From Microcebus murinus (Eukaryota > Chordata > Mammalia > Primates > Cheirogaleidae): a stretch of DNA of 64,000 nt. The first letter of the stretch is position 1, and each line of letters begins with the position of its first letter. The stretch covers positions 58,742,001 through 58,806,000 of the forward strand of contig NC_134109.1 in assembly GCF_040939455.1 (NCBI RefSeq), given 5' to 3'. The translations under genes and the position numbers were made by a program. Of this stretch, positions 1 through 11,974 are shown one piece after another. The notes beneath the pieces were generated by a model. The model saw nothing but the letters and a program-made list of their open reading frames with translations, did not search any database and was not told where the DNA came from.

Positions 1-1560
1 AACACTGTTGATTACCATTCCTCTGTAATGGCTGATTTTTTGATTGCTTAATAAGGCCATCTATTCTGCATCAGGGCCTGGCAAAGCAGTTGGTGAAATC
101 AGTTAGGTCACTTTTTTTCTGGTCCGAGTAGCAGAAGGAGTCTGTGATGGTAGCAGTTGACTAAAAACATAATTACAGGCTATTTAATCGCATCTGTTTC
201 CCCACTTAACATTGTTTGTTCAAGTTAGACATAGTTAAGTAAATCAAAAGGACAATAACGGCAAAAACACTAAAAAATTACTATTACGTGGTTAAAACTC
301 TAGGGTTTGATATAATTATAGAAAACATAGCTTGCAGTGATTTTTTTTAAGGTACTAATTTTTATTAGGTTCTATACACACATTTTGCTTATTTAGCTGT
401 TGCTAGGTTTTTTAGGGTTTGTTTTTTTTAAATATTCCATGTTATGTAAATAACTATTTGACAGGACTGATTTCATGTGAAGGGTCCTACAGGGATGATA
501 TTATTTATATGATGATTTTTATGTGCTCATTCAGTGTTATAATTAGCAGTCAAGTAACTCCTATCCTGTTTTGTGATTAATAACTAATCCCATAAACACA
601 CCTTCCACTACATAGGATTGTCTAGATAGATGAGTCCAATGAGCATTACACCCAAGGGCACCACCATTCACTCTGAGCTGCCCTCTTCCTCCCTCTGAGT
701 ATCATACCTGTAATTTATCAATAACACAAAACTGCTTGACAATCAAAGGGATAAAACTGAAAGGCACCCAGACAGCCAGAGCTGCCAACAGGCATCAAGC
801 CCATATTCCAAAGCCACTAAGCAGACCACTGAATCCAGCAAGGAAGATGAATCAATATCCGGTCTCATGAAAAGAGAGGCAACTGCTCTTTCAGAAACAT
901 CCGCCGTGCTCACTACTACCTGTACCCTGCTCGTGAAATGGCTCACAACCACATCAGGCAGATATCTTATTAAGCATATACAGCGCATGTTTTAAAATAA
1001 ATGTCTTTGTCAGTTGACACAACAGACAAAGCTGCTTTTGGTAACCACCAAAAAGACTGTTAACAATCGAATGCCTAATAGAGAAGGATTTGTAACCAAG
1101 AGCCACCCTCCCTCCACTCCCGGATTGTCTGAAAGGACCGCTAGAGTGGCTCTGAGTGCAAAGCCCTTAGGAAACGAGGTCATCTTCCTCAAAGTGCAAT
1201 TGTCTTTATTAAAGATGCTTCTCAGAACAAGGAGACTACAATCTCAATATTCATTTTAAATGAAACAAGTATGATACACATTATGAATAGGAGTTCTTGA
1301 AATATACTACCTACCTGACAAATACAAAAATATCCAATATGGCAGAATGTACAGTTTAACTTGATTTTAGGGTTTTGTGTGATTTTAAAGTATCAAACAG
1401 TTTTTAAATGTAATCATGTAAAAGCATCCTGAGGATAACTGGCACAGAGTAGCACAGTTACCATAAATAAAATTAATAAAATTGTTCATTGACTCGCCAG
1501 TTTATCCAGAGATACAGCACCATCCTATGCAGTGTCATGCTCAGCACCTAGCCGTTATTT
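1..1560. other. Unassigned AT-rich sequence, no gene or repeat recognised
   Basis: I see no splice-flanked open frame, RNA gene or recognisable interspersed repeat here. The open frames (at most 81 codons, on both strands around 743-1259) overlap one another on opposite strands and have no family resemblance I can name. The stretch is treated as unique non-coding sequence. Confidence 0.6.
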
Positions 1561-1567
1561 GTTTAGT

Positions 1568-2125
1568 GTTAAAATATTTCTTGATACATATCAAATACTA
1601 TGCTAGGCAGGTATTGAGGTTACAGTAGTAGAACACTGAAGAAGGGATAGTCCCTGGCCTCAAGGAGCTTACAGTCTAGTGATGGAGACAGACAAGTAAA
1701 TTAATAGCTAAATCATTACAATCTATGATGAGGTCTAAGAAGGTAACATATCAATGCCTACAGTGGAGTGATTAGGGAAATCTGATTCAGAGAAGGTCTC
1801 TAAGAAGATTCCTTTTTTGCTGAGACTTCAGTGATAAGAAGGAGCTAGCCATGCAAAGACCAGGGCCTGGTAGACAGTGAGGAAGTAGAGAATTTGAAGC
1901 AGACCAATACATGTGCACTGGCCCTGAAGTGGGAAAGACATCAAGCATTTAAGGGAGCATAAGATTTTTGTCACTGCATCACAGTTGATAAGGAGAGAGG
2001 ATCATGAGATGAGAAGGAGAGGGGGACACAGGAGGACCAAGCAGGCCCCATTAAGCCAAAGTAAGAGGTGTCACTAAATTCAAAATCCAGCAGGGAGCTT
2101 CAAGTAAGAGAGCACCATGATCTGA
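1568..2125 (-). mobile_element. L2 (LINE-2) 3' region, ancient fragment
   Basis: Read on the minus strand, the sequence follows the L2 3' end in order: the CTAGCACAGTGCCTGG-like motif (degenerate near 1590), the 'stable segment' reading CTCCTTGAGG before a GTCTGTCTCC-like run (1650-1700), the CCTTCCCTG-like and TGTCACC-like region (1760-1810) and a 'CAGGGCC..TGCACATG' block near 1910. The copy is heavily diverged, as expected of a mammal-wide element that died before the placental radiation. It abuts the next L1 directly. Confidence 0.7.
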
Positions 2126-2611
2126 TTTAGATTAATTTTATTTTTTTATCATTATTTCAAAATATTACTAGGGCAGAAATGTTTTTGTTACATGGATTGC
2201 TTTGCTTTTGTTATGCTTATATGAGGGTTATAAGTGAGCCATCACCCAGGTAGTGTTCATTGTACCCATTAGGTAGGTTTTCGCCTATCCCCTTCTCCCC
2301 TCTCCCCCTGCTTGATTTTCCCTGAGTTTTACTTCCCTCTGTGCACATATGTGCTTGTTGGTTAGCTCCAATTCAATAGTGAGTACATGTAGTGTTTGTT
2401 TTTCCATTCTTTAGATACTTCACTTAGGATAACAATCTTTAGTTTGATCCAAATTGTTGCAAATGGCCTTAATTCGTCCTACTTCATGGCTGAGTAGTGT
2501 TCCATAGTACACATATACCACATTTTGTTAATCCACTCATGAATTGATGGGGACTTGGGTTGATTCCACATCTTTGCAATTATGAATTGTGCTCCAATAA
2601 ACATTCAAGTG

Positions 2612-2913
2612 AGTCTGGGTATGGTGGCTCACACCAGTAATCCTAGCACTCTGGGAGGCCAAGGTGGGAGGATCACTTGAGCTCAGGAGTTAAAGACCAA
2701 CCTGAGCAAGAGTGAGACCCTGTCTATACTAAAAATAGAATAAATTAGCCAGGCATGGTGGTGTGTGCCTGTATGTAGACTTAGCTACTTGGGAGGATGA
2801 GGCAGGAGGATCAATTGAGCCCAGGAGTTTGAGGTTGCTGTGAGCTAGGCTGATATCATGGTACTCTAGCCTGGGCAACAGAGAGACTCTGTCTCAAAAA
2901 AAAAAAAAAAAAA
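2612..2913 (+). mobile_element. Alu SINE, sense, strepsirrhine-type
   Basis: A dimeric Alu with the left arm (TAATCCTAGCACTCTGGG), an A-rich linker, the right arm with GCTGTGAGCTAGGCTGA and a terminal poly(A). The 9-bp target duplication ATTCAAGTG lies at 2603-2611 and 2914-2922, inside the antisense L1, so the Alu landed after the L1. The 5' end is diverged (AGTCTGGGTATGG rather than GGCCGGGCGCGG). Confidence 0.95.
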
Positions 2914-3666
2914 ATTCAAGTGCAGGTGTCTTTTTGATAAAAAGGACTTCTTTTCCTTTGGTTAAATAACCAGCAGTGGGGTTACCAGATCGAATGGTAG
3001 ATCTACTTTTACTTCTTTGAGGAATCTCCATACTGTTTTCCATAGAAGTTGTACTAATTTGCAGTCCCACCAACAGTGTATAAGCATCCTTTCTCTCTGC
3101 ATCCATGCCAACATTTCTTATTTTGGGACTTTTTGATAAATACCATTCTAACTGGTGTAAGGTGATATTTCATTGTGGTTTTAATTTGCATTCCCATGAT
3201 GATTAGTGATAATGAGTGTTTTTTCATATGTTTACTGGCCATTTGTCTATCTTCTTTTGAGGAGCTTCTGTTCATGTCTTTTGCCCACACTTTAATAGGG
3301 TTATTTGGTTTTTGCTTGCTGATTTGCTTGATTTCTTTGTAAATTCTGGTTATTAGCTCATTATCAGATGTGTAGCTTACAAATATTTTCTCCTGGTCTA
3401 TAGATCGTCTATTTGCCCTCTTGATTCATTCTTTCCTTAGCTGTGTGGAAGCTTTTAAGTTTAATCTAATCTCATTCAATAATTTCTGTTATTGTCATTA
3501 TTGCTATTGAGATTTTTTTCTTAAATTCTTTGCCTATGCCAGCATTTAGAAGAGTTTTCCTAACATTTTCCTCTGGAATTCTTAGGGTTTCATTCCTTAG
3601 ATCTAAGTCTTTTATCCATTTTGAATTAGTTTTTGTGAGTGGTGAGAGATAGGGGTCCTGTTTCAT
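2894..3666 (-). pseudogene. Remnant of the L1 ORF2 C-terminal part
   Basis: Short frames on the minus strand carry the recognisable C-terminal ORF2 text, for example WIKDLDLRNETLRIPEENVRK (3472-3666) and [23 protein letters not shown] text (3054-3290). They sit in different frames and are separated by stops and the Alu insertion. The full ORF2 protein is about 1,275 residues; this holds only a broken tail without catalytic motifs, so no function is expected. Confidence 0.8.
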
Positions 3667-3966
3667 TCTTCGGCATGTGACTATCCAATTCTCCCAGCAC
3701 CATTTATTGAATGGGGCTTCTTTTCCCCAGTGTACATTGTTGTCTGCTTTATCAAAGATGAGTTGATTGTAGGTAGATGGTTTTATATCTGGGTTCTCTG
3801 TTCCATTGGTCTATGTGTCTATTTTTGTACCAATCCCATGCTGTTTTGGTTACTATAGCCTTGTAGTATGGTTTGAAGTCTGCTTTCATAATGCCTCCAG
3901 ATTTGTTCTTTTTTCTTAACTTTGCTTTGGCTATTCAGGCTCTTTTCTGGTTTCAAATGAAGTGTA

Positions 3967-6239
3967 GCTAAACCCCTTAACTGCACAGTGATCACAAAAC
4001 CTTGCATGTTATTCTGCAGGCAGGTCTTCCAGTCGCCTTCATCAGGGGAAGCACCAGCAGCCCAGGAGACTTTGCTGGCAAGTGGAGGCGGGGAGTGTCT
4101 TCTAGCTGCAACATGGTGATGAGACAAAAATCAGGGGCAACAGAAACAACTGCATGGCCACTTAATAGCAACAGTCCTTCCACCTCAAGTACCTCAGAGG
4201 GCACCTGCAGATTTCATGCAATCATGGTAAAGTAATTAATGCTCATAATAATGACACTCATTCCTCAAGGCAAAGCTAAATTATTCTCAGCATACTCTTT
4301 AAGATGACCAGTTCCATTGAAAATGTTTAAGGGGTGCTTAAAGGGTAAACTTTAGTTATCTAAAAAGCTAATATAGAAAACATTTTCCTCAACAATGCCA
4401 GATAAATGAAGTCCTTTGTGATTTATTTGTAATACTAAGGAAAGATGTGACCAAGAAAATAATACTAGGAAGAAATTTGAGGCCTGGCAACTAGTGTGAC
4501 TCTAATACCAACAAACTGGATGACACAGGGCAAATTAGCAAGCACTTAGACTGCAATGTATCTGGGTAGGTCATTTATTTCTTGAAGGAGAGCATCTAGG
4601 TAACTTCTAGCATCTCTAATAGTTTTAAAAATTCTAATCTATTCTGATTCTACACTTTAAGCTCACCCCATACCTAGAAATTTCTTCCCTTAAAACTATC
4701 TCACCTAAGAACTATAAACTCCCTCAGGAACCTGCTCCTCCCATACTGTCTGCCCTCAGAAGTTAGAAGATTTAACAATTCACCACAAGTGGTTACAATT
4801 CTGAAATTCAATATTCTTGGAAAAGGGATGTCATACTACATTGTATTTTTTCTAAGAAATTGTTTAATCTATATAAGTTATTTGACTCAGTCATTAGCGA
4901 TCTTTGTGCCAAGATACCTCCTAATCAAATTCTGGCAGGCGATAAGTACCATTGAAAAGAAAGCATACAGATCTTTCTTCTGAGAAGTACGTATTTTTCT
5001 TTCTGGTTGAGCAATGTTATGCAACAAATGCTTCCAACTGGCTTTCTATCAAGGAAAATCATTAAAGATGAAATGCTCTAAGGGACATGATCATAGGAGC
5101 CTGAAATGCTTGTAAGTAATTACATTCATGCTGATAATTAGAAGAAATAGTCTGTGTAGTGGATATAGTACAATCACCTTTCACCACTGGTCTTGGATTT
5201 GATTTCTCCAAGGAATGCCAAGCAAAGTCGTTATTTAGCTGCAGTTTATGCTTCACTCAATCTGCTTATTTTGTAATGTAAAAAGAAGAGTCTGAAAAAA
5301 AAGAATGGGCACCTTGACATTTTAACTGCTTTGTTTTTAATGAAAATTTTCTTCTTTGAAGTGAATATAAAGCAGGTATGGGCAACAAGCCAGGAAGTGC
5401 TTATTTATCACCTAAGAGCCTTACATGTCCTCACATGCCTTAACCTAGCTTACAAAATTTCCTCATTAGATTTCTCCACTAGCTTGTATACCATGCTTAC
5501 ACAAATTAAATCATTTCTTAACAGCCAAAACGGCAACACATACACAGGAAAGTGTCTACCCAAAAACTGGGCAACAGTTCCCAATGCTCAGAATTATTTT
5601 ACCTCCAAAGCCATCATAAGGTCAATATACATACATGGATAGAGCAATTTATCAGAATTGGTGTTTCTCCTCCAACAGCACATTGACTGTGGTGAACTTG
5701 GAATAAAATTGACAGTAATTCTTTTTTTATTTTACACTGAATCTGTTTCCTGTAATCACTGTGGATGAAAATTTGTTATAATTTCACTTCTTAATCAAAT
5801 GGACGTTCAAAGAGCAGAGAGGGCACTAAACCAAAGAGACTCTTCTAGGTCCTTAGCATGTCTAAAATAGTTAATACTGTTGCTCTCCCCGCTGCTCCTT
5901 GAAACTGTTTTGGATTTCCAGTGGGTATCTTTCCTAGCTTGTTTCTCTCTTCTGCCTCACTGGCTCCCACTGCCTGCCCCCTAAGCATATAAGTTCCTCT
6001 AAGATTTCATACCCATCCTTTTTCTTGTCTTATAGTCTCCCCTCTCCCCCAGGAGAAGGCAGTGTCTTTAGCAAAAATCGAAAAAACCTGGGTGCAAATC
6101 CCAGTTTTGCCATCCACCTGTAATGTGATCTTGAGCCATAGTCCCCACTCAAAACTTCCCTCACTGGGTCCACATGAGGATAACGTGAGAGACCAGACAT
6201 CTAAGCACACTGAGAAGAAAGCCTCACTCATAAGGAGGT
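3967..6239. other. Unassigned sequence between repeats
   Basis: This is about 2.3 kb without a repeat I can name. Overlapping frames around 3992-4235 exist on both strands in a somewhat GC-richer patch, and one of them runs from the L1 junction into unique DNA, so they look accidental. A 103-codon frame at 5331-5642 has no recognisable domain or splice context. Confidence 0.5.
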
Positions 6240-6705
6240 TATAGGGGAAAAGAAATATCTTTTCTTCCTATCTTAGGTTCATGGCTGAGGCCCCTATGAC
6301 AAAAGACAGATTAACAAGAGAAAAGCATATAAATGTATTTAATATATTTTATGTGACATGGGAGCCTTCAGAAATGAAGATCCAAAGAAACATGTAAAAT
6401 ACATTTTTATGCTTAGGTTTGATGAGGAGGTGGATAGTCATGGAGAAGTATGACTGGACAAACGGGGTGTGATCTAAAGGTGATAAACTTGGGGGGAACT
6501 TAGCAAGTCCTGTTTGTTCAGATTCTCCTTGGCATCTCTGTATCTTTGGCTCCTTTCCTCCAAGTATGTGGAAGGAACCTCTCCAATGAGGCTCTTATGA
6601 CCTGTTTCAGGGGAGAAGGGTAGGGAAGATGAGAGTGGCCTGTCTGCTTCTGCTGTTTTCTCGAATGCCAAGGTGTCATATTTGGGGATAACATGTCCTC
6701 AGTCC
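6240..6705 (-). mobile_element. LTR-like repeat, copy 1 of 2 in the window
   Basis: The segment begins TATAGGGGAAAAG and contains a block with GGCCCCTATGA and AGACAGATTAAC, followed by a GGGAGCCTTCAGAA-type block. It ends with a TATTTGGGGATAACATGTCCT-like segment. Sequence at 61257-61815 has the same blocks in the same order and the same outer end (TGTAGGGG). In the minus orientation this would be a long terminal repeat ending CCCCTACA. I do not know the family name with certainty and found no target duplication. Confidence 0.6.
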
Positions 6706-6949
6706 CATCAAGGTACTCAATGAATGTATGTTTCTCCTCTTGGTCTTCTTCCCCAGCAAATGCTTCTACCCCCACAGCTATAATCCATGGAAAATTCTTC
6801 AGTAGATGGGCGCTCCCTCTGCATGGATGATGATCAAATCTATGCATCCAGCTCATCTCCCCATTTCTACCAGCCTGTTGACATTGCGCCCACAGGGACC
6901 TAAAACTTAGCACTTCCAAAGTCAGTCAGTATCAGTTCACCTACCTCAC

Positions 6950-7382
6950 TGTTTGGGGTTGAATCATGTCTCCCTCTGACCCTGAGATTCATATGTTGAA
7001 GTCCTAACCCTCAACATCTCAGAATGTGACGTTATTTGAAAATAGGATCATTGCAGATGTAATTAGTCAAGATGAGATCATACAGGATAGAGTGGGCCCC
7101 TAATACAATAAGGCTGGTGTCCTTATAAAAATGGGAAATCTGTGCACAGACACACATACAGGGTGAACACCATGTAAAGGTTAGAGTTTTGCTGCCACAA
7201 GCTAAGAAACTTCCAGAAGCTGGAGTTAAGCCTCAGACAGAACCTTCCCTGGTGCCCTCAGAAGGAACCAAAGATGCTGACACCTGGATCATGGACATCT
7301 ACCCTCCAGAACTATGTGACAATAAATTTCTGTTTGCTTAAGCCACCCAGTTTGTTGTACTTTGTTATGGCAGCCTAACACA
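6950..7382 (+). mobile_element. MLT1-type solo LTR (ERVL-MaLR)
   Basis: It starts TGTTTGGGGTTGAATCATGT and contains the diagnostic CATATGTTGAAGTCCTAAC near 6990. It also has a TGGTGTCCTTATAA block (7117), CTCCAGAACTATG, AATAAATTTCTG and CCACCCAGTTTG near 7350, and ends in AACACA. A 5-bp duplication CTCAC flanks it at 6945-6949 and 7383-7387. That pattern is a solo LTR left by recombination of an ancient retrovirus-like element. No internal region is present. Confidence 0.9.
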
Positions 7383-7429
7383 CTCACCCTGGGCCCCGCC
7401 AGCACAGCTCTGCTCCCCAGTTCCCCACT

Positions 7430-7945
7430 TCAGTGATGAACCCCAAGGGCATCTCCCAACCATGTGAGTTTGAGTCACCCTTGACTTGTCCTTTTCCTTC
7501 CACCATCTCATCCATCTTGCACCAAATCCTTTCAACTCTACTCAGGAAATAACTTTCTATCCCTTTCCCCTTCCCACTGACGTGGCAGAGTCTGCCTCAT
7601 CATCTCTCACCAGGCAACAACATAATTAGTTTCCTGACCTTACTGCACTTCATTCTCTTTAACACTGCTTCCACATTGCCACCAGAGTCACTTTTCAAAA
7701 TCTACTGGCCCTTACAACTTGACCTCAACCTATCTTTTTGTTCCATCTCACAATGTTCTCTTTCTAACCTCTCCTCTCACCCCATAGTCCCCACTAAAAT
7801 ACCACCATCACATAGCATCTCCAAGCATGCTGGGCAACTCTGCCGTCCCCCACACCTCCATGCCCGTGTGCCTTTGCTGAGGGTTTTCATCTGCTTGTAA
7901 TGCCCAGTGTCTTTCTTCTTCAGATGTCAAAATATTACCCAATCC
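7430..7945 (+). mobile_element. L2 (LINE-2) 3' region, ancient fragment
   Basis: The pyrimidine-rich plus strand follows the L2 3' region in order. First comes the CCAGAGTCACTTTTCAAAA-like block (7680), then the 'CTGG..CTTACAACTTG' block. The CCGTGTGCCTTTGCTGAGGG-like segment (7863, degenerate 'TGTGCCTTTGC') and a TCAGATGTCAAAAT-type ending follow. It is strongly diverged. The reading frames here are remnants or chance. Confidence 0.6.
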
Positions 7946-9514
7946 CATCAAGGACAGAGACAAGGTAAGAAGAAAAGAGTGAGTCTTGGGGAGAATCAAT
8001 CAGTGAGCAACAAGTTAAAAGTAAAAGATGGTTGAGAGGTTTTCATTTTGATTGTAAGTATTATGGAGTGTCTTTCAAATGCCTAAATCTCTACCATGTC
8101 TGGGACATTGCCCTTGTATGTAACACTCTATAAATTAGCCAACTGTGATAGTATTTCTTAGTTCATACTTGGATGACACTATGAAAATTGAAACATTGAA
8201 TATAAGAGATCTCTGCTCATCCTATGGGAAAACCAGGCAGGAAAAATTCTAGCATGGCTAAAACTTAACAAATGCCTGATGTAAAATATGTCTCCTAGTT
8301 AGCACGTCAGCAGCATAATTGCCTAATTACATTACAGCAAGTTACACTCTATTCCAAGAATATTTCATTAATGTGAAAAGTAGAATATCTCTCTTAAAAT
8401 TGTCCATGTCTCATAGGAGGCATTCCATTTTTAGGTTTATCCTCTCTACCAATTATAAGGTTTTTAGCACATTCTATTTTAGGAACATCTTAAAGAAGTT
8501 GTTTTGCCAAAACCTTTTACTCCTACTGTCAGCCCCTTCATCCCTCTCTTGAACTTAATAAAAGAAAATACACAATTGGCTAAATCTAAAATCCAGGCAA
8601 TTCTACCAGCTCAAGTCGTCATTTATGCTATAGAACCCAGCTGAACTTTTTCCCAACACTTTCACCAACTCCATGTCATGGATTCAAGTTATGTCATCTC
8701 AGGGATCCTTGGAAAAATTTAATACATATATGCCTTACATGAACACACAAAAAGGATTTGTCACTCACATTCTACAAACAGCTTGACTGAATTCCAGATT
8801 CAACCCTAAACCCTCCAAATTAAAGTCCAGTCCACTTTCACACTGCAGGAAATGAAACATTGGTACTGTCTTGCTCCTCACTAACCCCCTTCCCAGTTAT
8901 ATGTGCTGTGTGTGGCTTGTGTCCACCTACTTCTGTACCCTTCAGAGTCCCTGCATGATTCAACACCAGTTAAGTCCCTTTGCTACTCTGATCAGGGGAA
9001 TGGGGGTGAGGACTGAAGAAAAACTGTTTTCAAAAGCAATTTTTTCAAAGTGCCACAGTGAAAGTGGCAAAAGGTAACTATTTATAAAATTATGGTAATA
9101 AAGAACATTATTACACTGTTGACCTTTGAGGTTGTAAGAGAAGCTTTCAGCCTACAAACATGAACTAATAAACAATGAATCTTAAAGCCACGTGCCCTTC
9201 TCACGTTCCCATTCCCAGACCCCATGCCAACGCTCTTTTCCCACTTAATTGTTAAAGTTCAAGTGGGGGTAGCATTGTAAGCTTAAATTTGGTACAAAAT
9301 AAAACAGACATTCTATTAACTGCCAAATTAAAAGCTCTTCATTGAAGAGGCGTCCACCATGTTCACACCTACCGCCTCCCTCCTCCCCACAGTACGAAGC
9401 CTGCTACTTCAGCTCCACATACGTTCTTCCCACTCTTCTTTCATTGCTAATTATGTAGTCATGAAGTTAGGGGGAATACCATTTTTTCTTTTGTTTTCTG
9501 ATAAATCCTATTTT
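7946..9514. other. Unassigned sequence
   Basis: About 1.6 kb of AT-rich sequence without a recognisable gene, RNA or repeat. The short open frames (77 codons at 8319, 68 at 8871) show no recognisable motif. Confidence 0.5.
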
Positions 9515-9660
9515 TTAAATTATTTTTAATTGATGCATAATAATTGTACATATTTATGGGGTACAGAGTGAAATTTAGATACATGATCAAATCAAAGTAA
9601 TTAGCATATCCATCACAGGAGGAATACATTTTAATTCAATGAGTTTCAATAATTTTATTT
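9515..9660 (-). mobile_element. L1 3' UTR fragment, antisense
   Basis: The plus strand carries the complement of the primate/mammalian L1 3' UTR: TAATTGTACATATTTATGGGG (from 9541), then ATACATGATCAAATCA and TTAGCATATCCATCAC. Only the last part of an L1 is present. Confidence 0.75.
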
Positions 9661-9930
9661 TTTAACTCAGGTACATTCCTTTTCACAAACTATGCTTCCA
9701 CTGGTGTTTTTTAAATCAATTAAAAATTTTTTTTCTAAGTTTTCAATTCAGCTTCTCTCTAGATTTTTAAACAGACCCTTGTTGCCAAATTGTAAAACCC
9801 TGGTTCATTTGCACACAGGCCTTCATGGAGCCACCAAGAGAAGCAAGCCTGAAGTGCACTTTCACCTGTGAGGCAGTCTCGAGCGCTTCCCACCTTCATA
9901 CTACACTTGCAAACATAAGCACACGTTTGT

Positions 9931-9957
9931 ACACACACACACACACACACACACACA
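9931..9957. repeat. (AC)n microsatellite, about 13 units
   Basis: An uninterrupted AC dinucleotide run. It causes the artificial Cys-Val or Thr-His repeats in frames crossing it. Confidence 0.98.
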
Positions 9958-10133
9958 TCCTATTGGCATGTTTAGATGACGCAAAGTTTTTAAAGAAATT
10001 TGATCAATGGAGCCACATAACTGGGACAAAATAAAATAAAAAAAAGAAATTTGGTCAGAACTGCAAATGACACTAAATTTCACATCCAACACTTAATTAT
10101 CTAATGTTGAAGGTAGATATCCAAATATGAAAA

Positions 10134-10423
10134 AATTTTTATTTTGAGACAGGGTCTTGCTCTGTCACCAGGCTGAAGTGCAGTGGCATGATCATAGTTC
10201 ACTGTAACCTCGATCTACTGGACTTAACCGATCATCTCACCTCAGCCTCTGAGTAGCTGGGACTACAGGCATGCACCACCAGACCGAGTTATTTTTTATT
10301 TTTGTAGAGATAGGGTCTCAAACTATGTTGCCCAGGCTGGTCTCAAACTCCTTGGCTCAAGTATTCCTCTTATCTTGGCCTCCCAAAGTGCTGGGATTAC
10401 AGGCATGAGCCACCACACCCAGC
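10134..10423 (-). mobile_element. Alu SINE, AluJ-like, antisense
   Basis: The plus strand begins with the T-rich complement of the tail and TTGAGACAGGGTCTTGCTCTG, and ends with GAGCCACCACACCCAGCC. The 13-bp target duplication CCAAATATGAAAA is at 10121-10133 and 10424-10436. The CACTGTAACCTCGA wording and lack of the extra middle segment suggest an old AluJ-like copy predating the lemur-specific ones. Confidence 0.95.
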
Positions 10424-10436
10424 CCAAATATGAAAA

Positions 10437-11174
10437 TGTTTTAATTACTAGGATTTGAACATATGCTTACATTAGACCTCATATTACTCAATAGGCCTCT
10501 GTTGATCTATAAAACTACTTTCACTTTTTTCCATTTCTCTTTCTACCTACTTACTGGTGAGTAGAAATTAAATACAAGTACTATATTTAAAAAGAGAACT
10601 TTGCCATCATGCTTGAAGCACTCAGAAATGGTTTATTCCTTTTACTTCAATCTTTTATTCAAATTTAATTTCTCTAGTTATAGTGGGACATGGTTCTTTA
10701 TTTCTCTCTGCCTTAAACTGCAAGGACCTAAATTGCAAGAATAAGTCATAAGAGGGCATTTAACAGTACTGAAGTTTGCTTTCATACCACACTCCACATC
10801 AAAGCACCAATCTTCAAGGGCTGGCTATATTCCTATTATATAAGTTTGTGAATTATTCTACATTTTATTATATCTTCAATTTCAAATGTAACAATTCCCT
10901 CATAAAAACACTGAGTGGTCTATGAAAGATGTTGACACATTCAGGGTCCGATTCTTCATTGCAAAGCATGAGGCTTGGGTATGCTTTGCACCTATTAATA
11001 TTTCATCTTCCTATGGGAAATGAGGTTTGCTTTCTTTATATAAAATAAGTTAAATAGGCCCATCTGAGCACCATGTGATAGTATTATGTCTGAAAAGAGA
11101 CAAAAGGAAAAGAATATTTTTTAATGTAAAACTTTTAACCAAGAGTTAAAAAATGAGACCATTGAAAAATAATG
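10437..11174. other. Unassigned sequence
   Basis: AT-rich, with no frame, RNA or repeat I could recognise. Confidence 0.5.
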
Positions 11175-11179
11175 TGGTA

Positions 11180-11232
11180 TGTATTATTAGCTCCACATAC
11201 ATGAGGAAACTAAAACTCAGAGACAGGACCAT
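11180..11232 (-). mobile_element. MIR fragment, first half of a split copy
   Basis: ATGAGGAAACTAAAACTCAG matches the complement of the MIR 3' part (CTGAGTTTCCTCAT-type). The expected continuation (AAGTTA...) appears only after the mariner, near 11980, so one MIR seems to have been split by about 750 bp. The sequence at 11236-11372, between this MIR and the mariner, looks like another old repeat whose family I cannot name. Confidence 0.6.
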
Positions 11233-11374
11233 TTACATAGTTTATAGAGCCCAGCGCAAAATGAAAATGCAGGGCCTCTTGTTCTTGTGCAAAAGTTATT
11301 AAGAATTTCAAGGTGACAGCAGCAGAGCATTAAACCAAGTACGGTGACCTGTGTGACAGCACAGGTTGCACATA

Positions 11375-11956
11375 CAAGGTCTGTCTGGAAAGCATCCAGC
11401 CATTGTTAATATAACAAAACAGTTTGCGTGAGTGACATTGATGTAACCTGGCAGCCAAGCAGAGAAGACTGGGATGTGCATGCGTGAACAATGACAACTT
11501 CACTGTACTAGTCCGTGGGGCGCTAGATGCCCTTGAGTTAGCATGTGTACTGTGTGACTGTCGCATTTTAAATGACTGAGTCAGTAGCAAATCTGCATCA
11601 AATTTTGTGTTAAACTTGAACATTCCTCTGCGGAAACTATTCATATGATTCAGAAGGCTTTCAGGAACAATGCAATGAGCAACAGCACAAATAAAAGTGT
11701 GGCACAAATGCTTCAAAGATCATCAATAATCTGCTGAAAGTGATCCATGTTCTGGAAGGCCTGCAATAAGCAGAACACCTGAGATTGTGGACCGTGTACG
11801 GAATAGTTTAAGACTGTGTGAGGTCCCAAGGTGCCTACTTTGAAGGGGACTGAGGCATCATTGTCCTATGTACGAGTTTCTTGTATCTTGTATCTTCTTC
11901 AACAAGTGTCTCTATTTTTCATATTACATGGCTGGATACTTTCTGGACAGACCTCA
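11375..11956 (+). mobile_element. Mariner DNA transposon, internally deleted
   Basis: Both ends carry matching terminal inverted repeats of about 28 bp: AGGTCTGTCTGGAAAGCATC on the left and the complement of GAGGTCTGTCCAGAAAGTAT on the right, both continuing to CCAGCCAT. TA dinucleotides flank it (11373-11374 and 11957-11958), as mariner insertion requires. At 582 bp it is less than half of the usual 1.3 kb. The plus strand still reads broken transposase text: the helix-turn-helix region with IKVWHKCFKD-like wording (11690-11720), then a jump to the C-terminal FEGD-like segment near 11850. Several stops lie inside. It cannot encode active transposase. Confidence 0.88.
11590..11930 (+). pseudogene. 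Mariner transposase remnant
   Basis: Within the mariner, one frame gives N-terminal DNA-binding-domain text followed by an ESDP..GRPAISRTPEIV-like linker (about 11740-11800) with in-frame stops. It then passes directly into C-terminal text. The catalytic DDD core that lies between these segments in full-length mariner transposases is missing. The gene is a relic, so the element could only have moved by borrowing transposase. Confidence 0.7.
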
Positions 11957-11974
11957 TATATAAAGATGCTCCTA

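Larger units (their letters stand above)
2128..3966 (-). mobile_element. L1 retrotransposon, 5'-truncated, antisense
   Basis: The plus strand is the complement of an L1 3' UTR followed by the 3' part of ORF2. The T-rich run at 2140-2155 corresponds to the A-rich tail. The complement of the C-terminal ORF2 wording (target Trp-Ile-Lys-Asp-Leu-Asp-Leu-Arg) is visible near 3600. The copy runs collinearly with the 41.4-43 kb L1 and stops abruptly at about 3966, where the other L1 continues, so it is 5'-truncated and lacks the reverse transcriptase core and endonuclease. It is interrupted by an Alu (2612-2913). I could not find a clear target-site duplication. Confidence 0.85.

Noticed and set aside
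743..1259. Overlapping 60-81 codon frames on both strands
   Set aside because: No family, no splice context, and opposing frames overlap. Best explained by chance.
3819..4235. Cluster of 70-102 codon frames
   Set aside because: One runs across the L1 boundary into unrelated sequence; the others are complementary shadows of it.
9759..10092. Cys-Val repeat frames
   Set aside because: Translation of the (AC)n microsatellite.
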